37,093 nucleotides of DNA. Origin: Chloroflexota bacterium (GTDB taxonomy: Bacteria; Chloroflexota; Anaerolineae; Promineifilales; Promineifilaceae). Positions 1 to 7,990 of the stretch are shown here, in pieces. The translations under genes were made by a program, and so were the position numbers. The stretch lies in contig JAHDEN010000046.1 of the NCBI GenBank assembly GCA_020628815.1, positions 1 through 37,093 of the forward strand, written 5' to 3'. Positions within the stretch are counted from its first letter, which is position 1, and each line of letters starts with the position of its first letter. The notes beneath the pieces were generated by a model. It was not told the DNA's origin. It ran no database searches and saw nothing but the letters and a program-made list of their open reading frames with translations.

Positions 1-72
1 TCATCCACCTCCCGATTCTTCTCTCTTTGAAAATTCGGGATGACTCATGTTTTTTGTTTGTTCTACTGAAAA

Positions 73-2745
73 CTACATCCCTTTCAACCGTTCACCAATC
101 TCATCCCGGCTGGCCTCAAGCGTGGCTAAAGCTTCACGCTCTTTAGCAACAACCGCCTCAGGTGCCTTCTCAGCAAACGGTCCGTTTAACAGGCCGTTTT
201 TGCGTTTAATCTGGTTTTCGATATCGGCCAGCTCTTTGGTCAACCGCTCTTTTTCTTTCGCCAAATCAACCATTCCGGCCATTGGCAAGTAAGCGGCTAT
301 TGATCCCAAAGATAGGGTTACGCAGTTGTCAGGTGCATCGGCACCAGCATCAATCGTCAATTGATCCGCATCTAAACGAGCCAAGAACACAAGGGCGTCT
401 TGCATCGCTAAGATTTTGCTTGCATCGTCGCCAGCGATAATGGCGGCGATCCGTTTTCCGGCCGGTACGTTGGCATCAGCCCGGGCCGCACGGATGGCAC
501 GAACCAGCTCACGCATCTGCTCAAAATCGGCCGCCAGTGGATATTCAGCCCCGGCCGGTTTTGGCCAGTCTGCAATAATCAGCGCTTCACCCTCGTACCC
601 GCCAATCCCAAGATCAGCCGCCCCGAACGCCGCTTTTAACTGCTGCCACGTCTCTTCGGTCACATACGGGATAAACGGATGCAACATGCGCAACGCTTGG
701 TCCAAAACGGTGCTCAAAATCGAAAGAGTCGTCCACGCTTGCGCACCGCCCGCCTGCATCTGAACCTTTGCCGTTTCCAGATACCAGTCAGCAAAATCGC
801 CCCACAAAAAGTCGTTGATCTGTCGGCCAGCTTCACCGAATTGGTAGCCGTCCATCAGCCTGTCAACATCTTGAATGGTCGTTTGTAAGCGGTCTAAAAT
901 CCACTCGTCGGCCGCCGTATAAGTTGGGCTGGATGGTTTGTCTCCTACACTAACTTTCTCAATGTTACCCACGATAAAGCGGGCCATATTCCAGATTTTG
1001 TTGCCAAAGTTCCGGTTGTTTTCAACACGGCTCAAGGCCAAATTCAGGTCGTTGCCCGGGCTACCGCTTGTGAGCAGCGTAAAGCGCAGAGCGTCTGTCC
1101 CAAAGTCCGCAATTACTTCAAGCGGGTCAGTTACGTTGCCCAACGTTTTTGACATCTTCCGGCCGTGCTCGTCTCTGACGAGGCCGTGCAAATAAATCGT
1201 ATGGAACGGAATGTCGTTGGTATAGAGCAATCCAGACATCACCATACGAGCTACCCAGAAAAACAAAATGTCATACCCGGTTTCTAGAACGTCGGTGGGG
1301 TAAAAGCGCTGCAGGTCCGGTGTGTTTTCCGGCCATCCCAGCGTAGAAAACGGCCACAAGCCGCTAGAGAACCAGGTGTCTAACACGTCTGGGTCACGTT
1401 CCAGCTTTACATCTGCCCCATATTTTTCTTGGGCGATGGCATATGCCTCTTCTTCTGTTTTGGCGCACACAAACTCGCTCTCGTCACCGTTCACGTACCA
1501 GATCGGAATTTGATGTCCCCACCACAGTTGGCGGCTGATGCACCACGGCCGAATGTTAGTCAGCCAGTTTTCCCAAACTTTGTTAAAGCGTTCAGGAACG
1601 ATTTTAACCCGGCCGGAACGAACTGACTCAAGCGCCATTTTCGCCATCGGCTCAACGTCAACGTACCACTGCCAGCTCAGCAACGGCTCGATCACTTCCC
1701 CCCCTCGTTGCGAGCGAGGAACGTTCAGCGTGTAATCTTCTTTTTTGATTGTCAGACCCGCTTCTTCCATGTCGGCCCACAGCTTTTTGCGTGCCTCGTA
1801 GCGGTCTAAACCGGCGTATGCACCACCATTTTCGTTAATGGTTGCATCTTTGTTCATGACGTTGATGAACGCGAGATCGTGCCGTTTGGCGATCTCAAAG
1901 TCGTTCGGGTCATGGGCCGGAGTCACTTTCAAAGCGCCGGTGCCGAAGCCCATCTCAACATAGTCGTCAGCAATAACCGGAATCTCCCGGTTAAGCATCG
2001 GTACGATAGCGGTTTTACCGATAAATTCAGCATACCGTTCATCGTTTGGATTAACGGCCACGGCGGTGTCGCCTAAAATCGTCTCCGGCCGGGTCGATGC
2101 AACCGGCAAGAAACCGCCACCTTTCAGCGGATATTTGAAGTTGTACATAAATCCTGGTTCTTCAGAATATTCAACTTCAAGGTCAGAAACGGCCGTTTGC
2201 AATCCCGGTGCCCAGTTTACAAGCCGTTCACCGCGATAGATCAATCCCATCCGATACAGACGTACAAACGCTTCAAGAACAGCGGCCGATAGCCCTTCGT
2301 CCATCGTAAAACGTTCCCGTTCCCAGTCGCAGCTGGCACCCATGCCGCGCATCTGGTTGACGATCCGGCCGCCGTATTTGTCTTTCCACTCCCAAGTGGC
2401 GCTCAAAAACTCTTCACGCCCCACTTCTTCGCGGGATGTGCCGTTTTCGATCAACATTTTTTCAACTTGCAGCTGCGTCGCAATGCCCGCATGGTCGGTG
2501 CCGGGAACCCACAGGGCCGCATATCCCTGCATCCGTGCCCGCCGAATCATCAAGTCTTCGAGCGAAACAAACATCGCATGCCCCATATGGAGCGCTCCGG
2601 TTACGTTGGGGGGTGGAATTGAAATCGTAAACGCTTCGGCATCATCCGGCCGACATTCTGGCTTAAACCAGCCATTTTCTTCCCACCATTTGTACAGACG
2701 TTCTTCTGTCTGCGAAAAATCGTATGCTTTTGGCATTTCACTCAT
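73..2745 (-). CDS. valS: Valine--tRNA ligase (valyl-tRNA synthetase)
   Basis: Cytoplasmic class I aminoacyl-tRNA synthetase that charges tRNA-Val with valine and edits mischarged threonine. The 890-residue length is normal for the family. The HIGH signature appears as HMGH at residues 53-56 after PPPNVTGALHMG, and the KMSKS signature as KMSKT at 530-534. A Glu/Lys/Leu-rich coiled-coil arm (about residues 820-885, with LTKELADIENQIKRKNGLL) closes the protein, as in bacterial ValRS. The ATG at 2745 is preceded by no clear Shine-Dalgarno; the next Met (residue 4) is no better. Expression is controlled by the T-box leader just upstream, whose valine GUC specifier agrees with this identity. Identity is essentially certain; start confidence is moderate. 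Confidence 0.97.
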   Translation of the reverse strand: MSEMPKAYDFSQTEERLYKWWEENGWFKPECRPDDAEAFTISIPPPNVTGALHMGHAMFVSLEDLMIRRARMQGYAALWVPGTDHAGIATQLQVEKMLIENGTSREEVGREEFLSATWEWKDKYGGRIVNQMRGMGASCDWERERFTMDEGLSAAVLEAFVRLYRMGLIYRGERLVNWAPGLQTAVSDLEVEYSEEPGFMYNFKYPLKGGGFLPVASTRPETILGDTAVAVNPNDERYAEFIGKTAIVPMLNREIPVIADDYVEMGFGTGALKVTPAHDPNDFEIAKRHDLAFINVMNKDATINENGGAYAGLDRYEARKKLWADMEEAGLTIKKEDYTLNVPRSQRGGEVIEPLLSWQWYVDVEPMAKMALESVRSGRVKIVPERFNKVWENWLTNIRPWCISRQLWWGHQIPIWYVNGDESEFVCAKTEEEAYAIAQEKYGADVKLERDPDVLDTWFSSGLWPFSTLGWPENTPDLQRFYPTDVLETGYDILFFWVARMVMSGLLYTNDIPFHTIYLHGLVRDEHGRKMSKTLGNVTDPLEVIADFGTDALRFTLLTSGSPGNDLNLALSRVENNRNFGNKIWNMARFIVGNIEKVSVGDKPSSPTYTAADEWILDRLQTTIQDVDRLMDGYQFGEAGRQINDFLWGDFADWYLETAKVQMQAGGAQAWTTLSILSTVLDQALRMLHPFIPYVTEETWQQLKAAFGAADLGIGGYEGEALIIADWPKPAGAEYPLAADFEQMRELVRAIRAARADANVPAGKRIAAIIAGDDASKILAMQDALVFLARLDADQLTIDAGADAPDNCVTLSLGSIAAYLPMAGMVDLAKEKERLTKELADIENQIKRKNGLLNGPFAEKAPEAVVAKEREALATLEASRDEIGERLKGM

Positions 2746-2759
2746 ATCTACTTTAGCCT

Positions 2760-2791
2760 GATCAGCTGATCAGCTAATTAGCCGATCAGCT
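2760..2791. repeat. Four tandem 8-base units (GATCAGCT-like)
   Basis: Four consecutive 8-base units GATCAGCT, GATCAGCT, AATTAGCC, GATCAGCT lie between the T-box terminator and the valS start codon. The first two also form the 16-base palindrome CTGATCAGCTGATCAG. In the valS transcript this is the 5' untranslated stretch just before the ATG and could fold into a small hairpin. Function unknown. Confidence 0.6.
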
Positions 2792-2796
2792 AGAAA

Positions 2797-2856
2797 TATA
2801 AAAAGCCCCTGCGTCCGTCGATTGCATGTTTCAACAATCAAAGGACGCAGGGGCTT
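2797..2856 (-). terminator. Intrinsic terminator of the valS T-box leader
   Basis: Read on the minus strand, 14-base perfect arms (AAGCCCCTGCGTCC at 2843-2856 and its complement at 2803-2816) are separated by a 26-base loop and followed by a U-rich run (CTTTTTATATTT). It sits directly after the T-box sequence and is the terminator that uncharged tRNA-Val should prevent from forming. Confidence 0.9.
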
Positions 2857-3170
2857 GGGTTCTGCGCGGTACCACCTTTGTTCCTAGCTCAATCGTGATT
2901 GAGCCAGACACTTGGACGCTATAACGGGCGTACCCGGGAGAATCTAGTGGTAAGTATCAAGTGATAAGTATGAAGTTTTGGTGGGTTTGCTTTCCACTTA
3001 ATGCTTTCTACTTATTACTTAAAACTTCTTTCAATTCACCTGCTCACGGGGGACGTTCATCGGTTCTTGCCTGCCGTTTCTCACACTCACGATTTCTCAT
3101 GGAAACAGCTCTCTGATGGCAGATCGGCCGACTACTCTTCCCGATCAATGCAACTTGGTTTTAAGTTATG
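2797..3170 (-). promoter_or_regulatory. T-box riboswitch, valine type, controlling valS
   Basis: The minus-strand leader carries the standard T-box landmarks in order: GAAGAGTAG (3132-3140) and the AGAGAGC bulge (3108-3114) of Stem I, a candidate specifier GUC (valine) at 3052-3054 after GAAC, a Stem III hairpin with 8-base arms (2887-2904), and the T-box core AAGGTGGTACCGCG (2865-2878), followed by the terminator. T-box RNAs bind uncharged tRNA through specifier and UGGN pairing and then favour the antiterminator, so valS should be induced when charged tRNA-Val falls. An AT-rich stretch (about 2947-3030) between Stem I and Stem III holds ATAAGTA/TACTTAT arms and is unusually word-like for Stem II. 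The 5' end is inferred from the promoter. Confidence 0.92.
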
Positions 3171-3176
3171 AGCGAC

Positions 3177-3205
3177 AGTATAGCAGTCGAAAATCGGCCG
3201 GTCAA
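3177..3205 (-). promoter_or_regulatory. Sigma70-like promoter for the valS leader
   Basis: On the minus strand TTGACC (3200-3205) and TATACT (3177-3182) are separated by exactly 17 bases; each box matches the consensus at five of six positions. Transcription would begin near 3170, just ahead of Stem I of the T-box, which supports the call. Confidence 0.75.
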
Positions 3206-3435
3206 CAATCCTTTTTTTGATTTTTATATGGGTATCAGGTCCCAGTTAAATGCCCAACGGCCGACTGTTGGGAAAAAATGACTAACGTCATATAGAGCAA
3301 CTAGGGGCAGAAGATTTACACTAAAGAGTGGGTATTTAGGAACGAGATTTTAAACCATGTCCCGCTTGAATCTCACTGTTCCCACCCTGCTGAAGATTTG
3401 ATTTGGGACAATAATCTAATCTTTAGCCTTTGCTT

Positions 3436-6282
3436 ATGATCAAACAAGACGACCAGCAAGACCGATCTTCCTTGCTTACATGGCGTGAAAAACTTCTAGC
3501 ACTCCGTGTCCTCATCCCATCTTGGGAAGAGGTAAAATCAAACCCTGCCCTTCAAACCAGAGCAAAAAAGCTGGGGCTATTTTTGCTGGTTCTCATCGTT
3601 TTTAATATTGGGCTTTATATTTTCTTGGGGCCAACCTGGTTTGAACCAACCTATGAGGGGTATTACACCGACGAGTTTGTCAATTTTAACGAAAAAGATT
3701 GGTTTGAAATTGATGGAGATTGGAAGGTAAGCAATGGGATGCTGGTGCAAAACAGCTACGTCGATATCAATCCGGCTATCATGCTGTCACTCCACGCATT
3801 GCCAGAAGACACGGTTGAATTTTCGGCCGATCTATCGATTGGTGACGGTGGGGATGCCGGTGGCATACGGTTCAACATGTGGTCGCCCGAGCAGATCGCC
3901 CGAAGCCATCAGGTTATGATCATGCGCATTGGTGATCAAGCCTTCTTAACCGGCGGTTACTATGCCAATTCAGTTGATTTTGTCCCTCAATTCAAACTGC
4001 CCTTAGCAGGGCCTTTTGAAGAAAACAGCAGCGGATCGATTAAAGTTGTCGCAGATCAAGAATCATACGACGTGTATCTGAACAAAAAGCTGGTTGTTTT
4101 AGATGTCCCTACCATTTACCCACCCGGCTGGCACGGCCTGTCAGCCATCGGGAACACAGTGGCATTTGACAGTATCGAGATCGATATTGATGGAGCAGAT
4201 CGAGAAACGAGCCGTGGATTGGCCGATCGCTTATTTGGAAACGATGATGCTGAGAGTTTTGTCGAGAAAATGGCTCAAATCCCAAACGAAGGGTTAGATC
4301 TAATCATCCCGGCCGATGGCGATCCTGAATCAATCGGTTGGATCCCCTTTAACGGGATTTGGACCGAGCGGAACGGGAGCCTGATTCAGTCGATGTGGCA
4401 GCAGGTTGACGCCCGCGCCGCCTACGAGGTCCCTTACCCAAGCTATCGTTTAGAAGTTGATTTATGGCACCCACAAACCCCCGGCGGCGGTGGGGTTATT
4501 TTCGGGATGCCTTCAACCGATTCCCTCTCGAATGCCTATCTGATGCGCTTTTCTGATGGGGGAGAAGGGTTCTTTATTGGCCAATACGACTCAAACGGGC
4601 AATTTGAAGGGATGGCGTTTGAGCCGCTTCCGGCCGTGGGTCAAGAGGTTCAAACCTTAAGTGTGATCAACGATGGGACAACGTTTGAAGTCACACTCAA
4701 CGATAAACCGATATTTGGTCAGCTGCCCCACTCTGGTGCAGACAGCCATTTTGGGCTGGTCAGCAATCAAACAGAAGTGGTATTTGACCGAATTTTTATC
4801 GAGCCGTTTGACGCCCCTAAACGGGTCGAGCTTCAGCCGGTTGGAACAGAGTCAGAACAAGAATCAGAGGATTCACCATCTGAATCCTCTGATTCAGCAG
4901 CGGTGGCTGATTCAACCGTTGCTGAGACAAATGCCAGCACAGATGATACTCAAGCCAGTACGATCCCCATTAGCCCAGAGCTAGAAAACATCACGCAAGA
5001 GCCGGTCTTCCAGTCAACATTTTTAGGAACTTTGGGGGAAACCAAGTGGGTTCCATTTAGGGGAGACTGGTCGATAGAAGAAGGGGCGCTGATTCAATCC
5101 AACAAGAACGGATTCGACTTTGCCATCGGCTATAACGAGCCGTATGAAAACTTTGTACTGCGATCTACTTTTAGCCACACAGACGGCCAAGGGGGCGGTG
5201 TTTTGTTTGGCATGACCCGGCCGGACAGTCGCAATTTGGCCCACGTTGTGCGCTACGATTCTGGGCAAAATGCGATTTTATACGGCTATTTTGACGAAAA
5301 CAGCCAGTTTAGCGCCCAAGGTGGCGAAGCTGTAGCACCCCCGCTCAACAATCTACATCAGTTAGACATTGTTAAAAATAGCGACACCTACGACATCTAT
5401 GTCGATGGGTTGAAACTGATAGGGGATATTCCGCTGATCGCCAAAGGGGCCTATATCGGGCTAACCACATCGACCAGCGTTGTCCGTTTTGAGACGGTTG
5501 AACTGTTCCCACTCGGTTCATCAGATGGTCAACCGGCCGCAGCTGAAGCACCCCCTGCCACAGCAACACCAACGGTTGAGCCACCCGCTACACCAACGGC
5601 CGAACCGGTCGAGCCAGAACCTGTTCAAGCTGAAGAATCAGCTGAGGCTGAATCACCAACTGCAACGCCACAACCGTCAGAAGAAGCTGAAACGGTTGAG
5701 ACGACGGACGAAGAAACTAGCGAATCGACAGAACCAGAATCTGAGCCAGCAGCGGCCGAAAGCGGCAGCTTTGACCAAGCAGTGCCGATCTCCGGTTCGT
5801 GGATCCCAGAAAACGGTGAAATATCGCAGGTGGCCAACGACATGGTTGATCAGGTCCTATCTCTCAATCAATTTGGCACCGAATACAGCTTCGAGGTGGA
5901 TCTCACCATGGTTGATGACCCTGAAACTGAAAATGTTGGCGCGGGAGTTGTCTTTAACACACCAACGGCCGATTCAAAGAACGAGGGGCAAATTGTCCGC
6001 TTTTTGAACGGTGGGTCCGAAATCATTTGGGGATATTTTGATGAGAACGGCCGTTTTAATGGGCAAGGGGGCAGCGGTGTGGGATTAGAACCCGGCTCCC
6101 GTCAAACGTTGACCCTTGTGGTAAGAGCAACGACGTTCGACATTATCGTGAACGACAACACGGTCGCGGCCGATCTTAGCTTGCGCTCTACCGAAGGTGG
6201 GTATGTGAACCTCATCACGTTCAGAGGCCCCGTTACGTTCCATGAAACCCGCTTTTCAGAAACAGAACCAACCGACAGCTAA
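3436..6282 (+). CDS. Single-pass membrane protein with four ConA-like beta-sandwich repeats
   Basis: I do not recognise a named family. From the ATG at 3436 (an in-frame TTG lies six bases earlier; no Shine-Dalgarno before either) it has a basic cytoplasmic segment of about 45 residues, one membrane span at about 46-66 (LGLFLLVLIVFNIGLYIFLG) and a long outside part. The outside part contains four related domains at about 84-252, 299-459, 536-694 and 779-945. Each begins with W or I plus a G(D/I/S)W step and continues with GGGVxFG, RF/RYDSG, G(Y/Q)(F/Y)DxNGxF and DxxxDxI/V elements, resembling LamG/DUF1080-type ConA folds that bind glycans. Linkers are Ser/Glu-rich (about 460-520) and Pro/Thr/Glu-rich (about 695-775). 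It probably binds extracellular carbohydrate at the cell surface. It is likely co-transcribed with the downstream mannosyltransferase. Confidence 0.75.
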   Translation: MIKQDDQQDRSSLLTWREKLLALRVLIPSWEEVKSNPALQTRAKKLGLFLLVLIVFNIGLYIFLGPTWFEPTYEGYYTDEFVNFNEKDWFEIDGDWKVSNGMLVQNSYVDINPAIMLSLHALPEDTVEFSADLSIGDGGDAGGIRFNMWSPEQIARSHQVMIMRIGDQAFLTGGYYANSVDFVPQFKLPLAGPFEENSSGSIKVVADQESYDVYLNKKLVVLDVPTIYPPGWHGLSAIGNTVAFDSIEIDIDGADRETSRGLADRLFGNDDAESFVEKMAQIPNEGLDLIIPADGDPESIGWIPFNGIWTERNGSLIQSMWQQVDARAAYEVPYPSYRLEVDLWHPQTPGGGGVIFGMPSTDSLSNAYLMRFSDGGEGFFIGQYDSNGQFEGMAFEPLPAVGQEVQTLSVINDGTTFEVTLNDKPIFGQLPHSGADSHFGLVSNQTEVVFDRIFIEPFDAPKRVELQPVGTESEQESEDSPSESSDSAAVADSTVAETNASTDDTQASTIPISPELENITQEPVFQSTFLGTLGETKWVPFRGDWSIEEGALIQSNKNGFDFAIGYNEPYENFVLRSTFSHTDGQGGGVLFGMTRPDSRNLAHVVRYDSGQNAILYGYFDENSQFSAQGGEAVAPPLNNLHQLDIVKNSDTYDIYVDGLKLIGDIPLIAKGAYIGLTTSTSVVRFETVELFPLGSSDGQPAAAEAPPATATPTVEPPATPTAEPVEPEPVQAEESAEAESPTATPQPSEEAETVETTDEETSESTEPESEPAAAESGSFDQAVPISGSWIPENGEISQVANDMVDQVLSLNQFGTEYSFEVDLTMVDDPETENVGAGVVFNTPTADSKNEGQIVRFLNGGSEIIWGYFDENGRFNGQGGSGVGLEPGSRQTLTLVVRATTFDIIVNDNTVAADLSLRSTEGGYVNLITFRGPVTFHETRFSETEPTDS
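4861..4895. repeat. Perfect 15-base inverted repeat inside the linker coding region
   Basis: GAATCAGAGGATTCA and its exact complement flank a 5-base loop (CCATC). It encodes the acidic Ser/Glu linker before the third ConA-like domain. It may be a fixed small palindrome in a tolerant linker or an mRNA hairpin that slows translation between domains. Confidence 0.85.
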
Positions 6283-6326
6283 GAAACAAACTTTACGGTG
6301 GGGCATCAAAGGCCCCAAGCACCAGC

Positions 6327-7574
6327 ATGACTCAGTTTAGCAAGCATCAAGACACCCTAAAAAAATATTTTGAAAAGTTTGACCTAAGCCAGTTCAAGCT
6401 GCCTACCTTGCCCGACTGGTTTTGGCCACCGTTCCAAGCCTTTTTATTTAGCCGCATGGTTGTTTGGCTAGCCGGGTACTTTGGGGAAATCATGATTAAG
6501 GCTGGCTGGGAAAAAGACTTTTATCATCTTTCTCCCGACAATATTTTTCTAGATATTTTGGCTCGCTGGGACAGCGGCTTTTACATCAATATTGTTGAAG
6601 AAGGGTATATGCTCGTCTACGGCCGGATCTCAAACGTCGCCTTTTTCCCCCTCTACCCGATGCTCACCAGCCTTGTCGATGTTCTATTTAACAACCCGCT
6701 TTTATCCGGCGTCATCGTCAGCCACATCAGCTTCTTAATCGCCCTCATCTACCTTTTCCGCCTAACAACCCTTCTATGTGATGAAGACACGGCCAAACGG
6801 ACCATCTTTTATATCTCCGTCTTTCCTACCTCCCTCTTTTTTAGCGCCGTTTACACCGAAAGTCTGTTCCTGTGTGTCTCCGTTGCGGCCGTTTATTACG
6901 CCCACAAGCGCAACTGGGAGCTTGCCACCATTTTCACCCTCTTGGCTGGGGTAACTCGGATAACCGGCCTGTTGGTGTTTGGTGTAGTTGGCCTTGAATG
7001 GATGCGATCACACGGTTGGACCTTGCTCACCTGCTACAAAAAAGAAGCGTGGCAAAACTTGTGGCAAGGAATCAAAAAAGATTGGTACAGCCTCCTTTTT
7101 ATCCTTTTGGCACCGCTGGGGCTGCTCAGCCACATGGCCTTCTTGGGTGATCAGTTTCAAGACCCGATGGCGTTTTGGTCGGTACAATCCGCCTTTAATC
7201 GGCATAATTTAGGCTTTTTGGGCATTTTAATGCGGGACTTTGTGCCGATTTTGAGCCAAAACTTTTGGACTGGTGGTATTTGGTGGAACGTTCTGCTCGA
7301 TACGTCGGCCGCAATATTTGCCCTTGCAGCCGCCCCATTTGTCCTGCGTCGTTTTGGAGAAGGGTTCGCCATCTATATTTTGCTCAGCGTCTTGGTTCCC
7401 CTTTCTAGCGGCACAGGCAGCATGACCCGCTACATATTGGTCTTATTCCCGCTTTTTATGCTAATGGGGGTTTGGGGCCAACGGGAGTCAGTCCATCGCT
7501 TTTTCCAAACATTCTTCCCCATCTTTTTAGGCATTTTTACGGCCGTTTTTGTGAATTGGATCTTTTTAGCTTAA
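6327..7574 (+). CDS. PIG-V-like (GT76-type) mannosyltransferase, multi-pass membrane protein
   Basis: A 415-residue integral membrane protein with roughly ten hydrophobic segments. The motif LARWDSGFY (residues 78-86) followed by the aromatic-Pro stretch VAFFPLYPML (104-113) is typical of bacterial relatives of GPI mannosyltransferase 2 (PIG-V), which transfer mannose from a polyprenyl-phosphate carrier on the outer face of the membrane; the acidic residue in the WDS step is the likely catalytic loop. The ATG lies 44 bases after the upstream gene, with a small TGGGGC/GCCCCA hairpin (6299-6317) between them and no clear Shine-Dalgarno, so a shared transcript is likely. The neighbouring secreted proteins with Thr/Pro linkers are plausible acceptors. 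The acceptor is inferred only. Confidence 0.75.
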   Translation: MTQFSKHQDTLKKYFEKFDLSQFKLPTLPDWFWPPFQAFLFSRMVVWLAGYFGEIMIKAGWEKDFYHLSPDNIFLDILARWDSGFYINIVEEGYMLVYGRISNVAFFPLYPMLTSLVDVLFNNPLLSGVIVSHISFLIALIYLFRLTTLLCDEDTAKRTIFYISVFPTSLFFSAVYTESLFLCVSVAAVYYAHKRNWELATIFTLLAGVTRITGLLVFGVVGLEWMRSHGWTLLTCYKKEAWQNLWQGIKKDWYSLLFILLAPLGLLSHMAFLGDQFQDPMAFWSVQSAFNRHNLGFLGILMRDFVPILSQNFWTGGIWWNVLLDTSAAIFALAAAPFVLRRFGEGFAIYILLSVLVPLSSGTGSMTRYILVLFPLFMLMGVWGQRESVHRFFQTFFPIFLGIFTAVFVNWIFLA

Positions 7575-7990
7575 TCGATTCGCTGTCAAAAATCGGATAA
7601 CGTAGCATCAGTTTACACTTCAAGCTGTCACCAACCTCCTACAGCCCCCCTCCCCACAAGGAGTCTAGGCCCATTGAGAAACTGCCCCGTTTGCTTACCA
7701 TGAGTCATGGACATTACGATCCTTCGGGCGGACCCATTTCAACTATCATTGCAGCCCAGCCTACCCGGAGCAAACGACCCAAACATCGTAACTCTTTCAT
7801 AAAATCACTCGAACCCAAACCAACATCCTATCTCAAAACGTGATTTAGTTTATGCAAAGCGTGTAAAGCAAAAAAACATGTCGAAGGTCCTATTGAGTCG
7901 TAATGATTAAATCTACCAAAATAGCCGTAGTTGCGAATACCGATTAGTTGTATTCCATCAAATTTCGCACACAGGTTTCTATACAGCTCT
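7575..7990. other. 416-base intergenic leader of the giant secreted protein
   Basis: No convincing gene, tRNA or known riboswitch. A 13-base perfect dyad CCATGAGTCATGG sits at 7698-7710. The open frame upstream of 7991 (from TTG 7931) lacks a signal-peptide-like start and is treated as non-coding. The promoter of the giant gene presumably lies here, but I cannot assign it. Confidence 0.4.

Noticed and set aside
1..48. Minus-strand 15-codon frame from ATG at 48 to a TGA at the window edge, with GGGAGGT before an ATG at positions 4-2
   Set aside because: It may mark the start of the next minus-strand gene (ATGA overlap), but only one codon is inside the window, so no gene can be supported.
5480..6007. 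Long plus-strand open frame of about 175 codons overlapping the Pro/Thr/Glu linker of the ConA-like protein
   Set aside because: Its low-complexity His/Gln/Arg/Asn composition is the shifted-frame reading of the linker repeats; no start signal or domain.
7698..7710. CCATGAGTCATGG as a regulator binding site
   Set aside because: A single 13-base dyad with no second site or promoter context; listed only as an observation in the intergenic entry.
7840..7960. c-di-GMP (GEMM) riboswitch upstream of the giant protein
   Set aside because: I looked for the conserved GEMM core and paired elements and did not find them in the right order.
7931..7990. Upstream TTG start for the giant protein
   Set aside because: The extra 20 residues would bury the signal peptide, and the ATG at 7991 gives a normal one.
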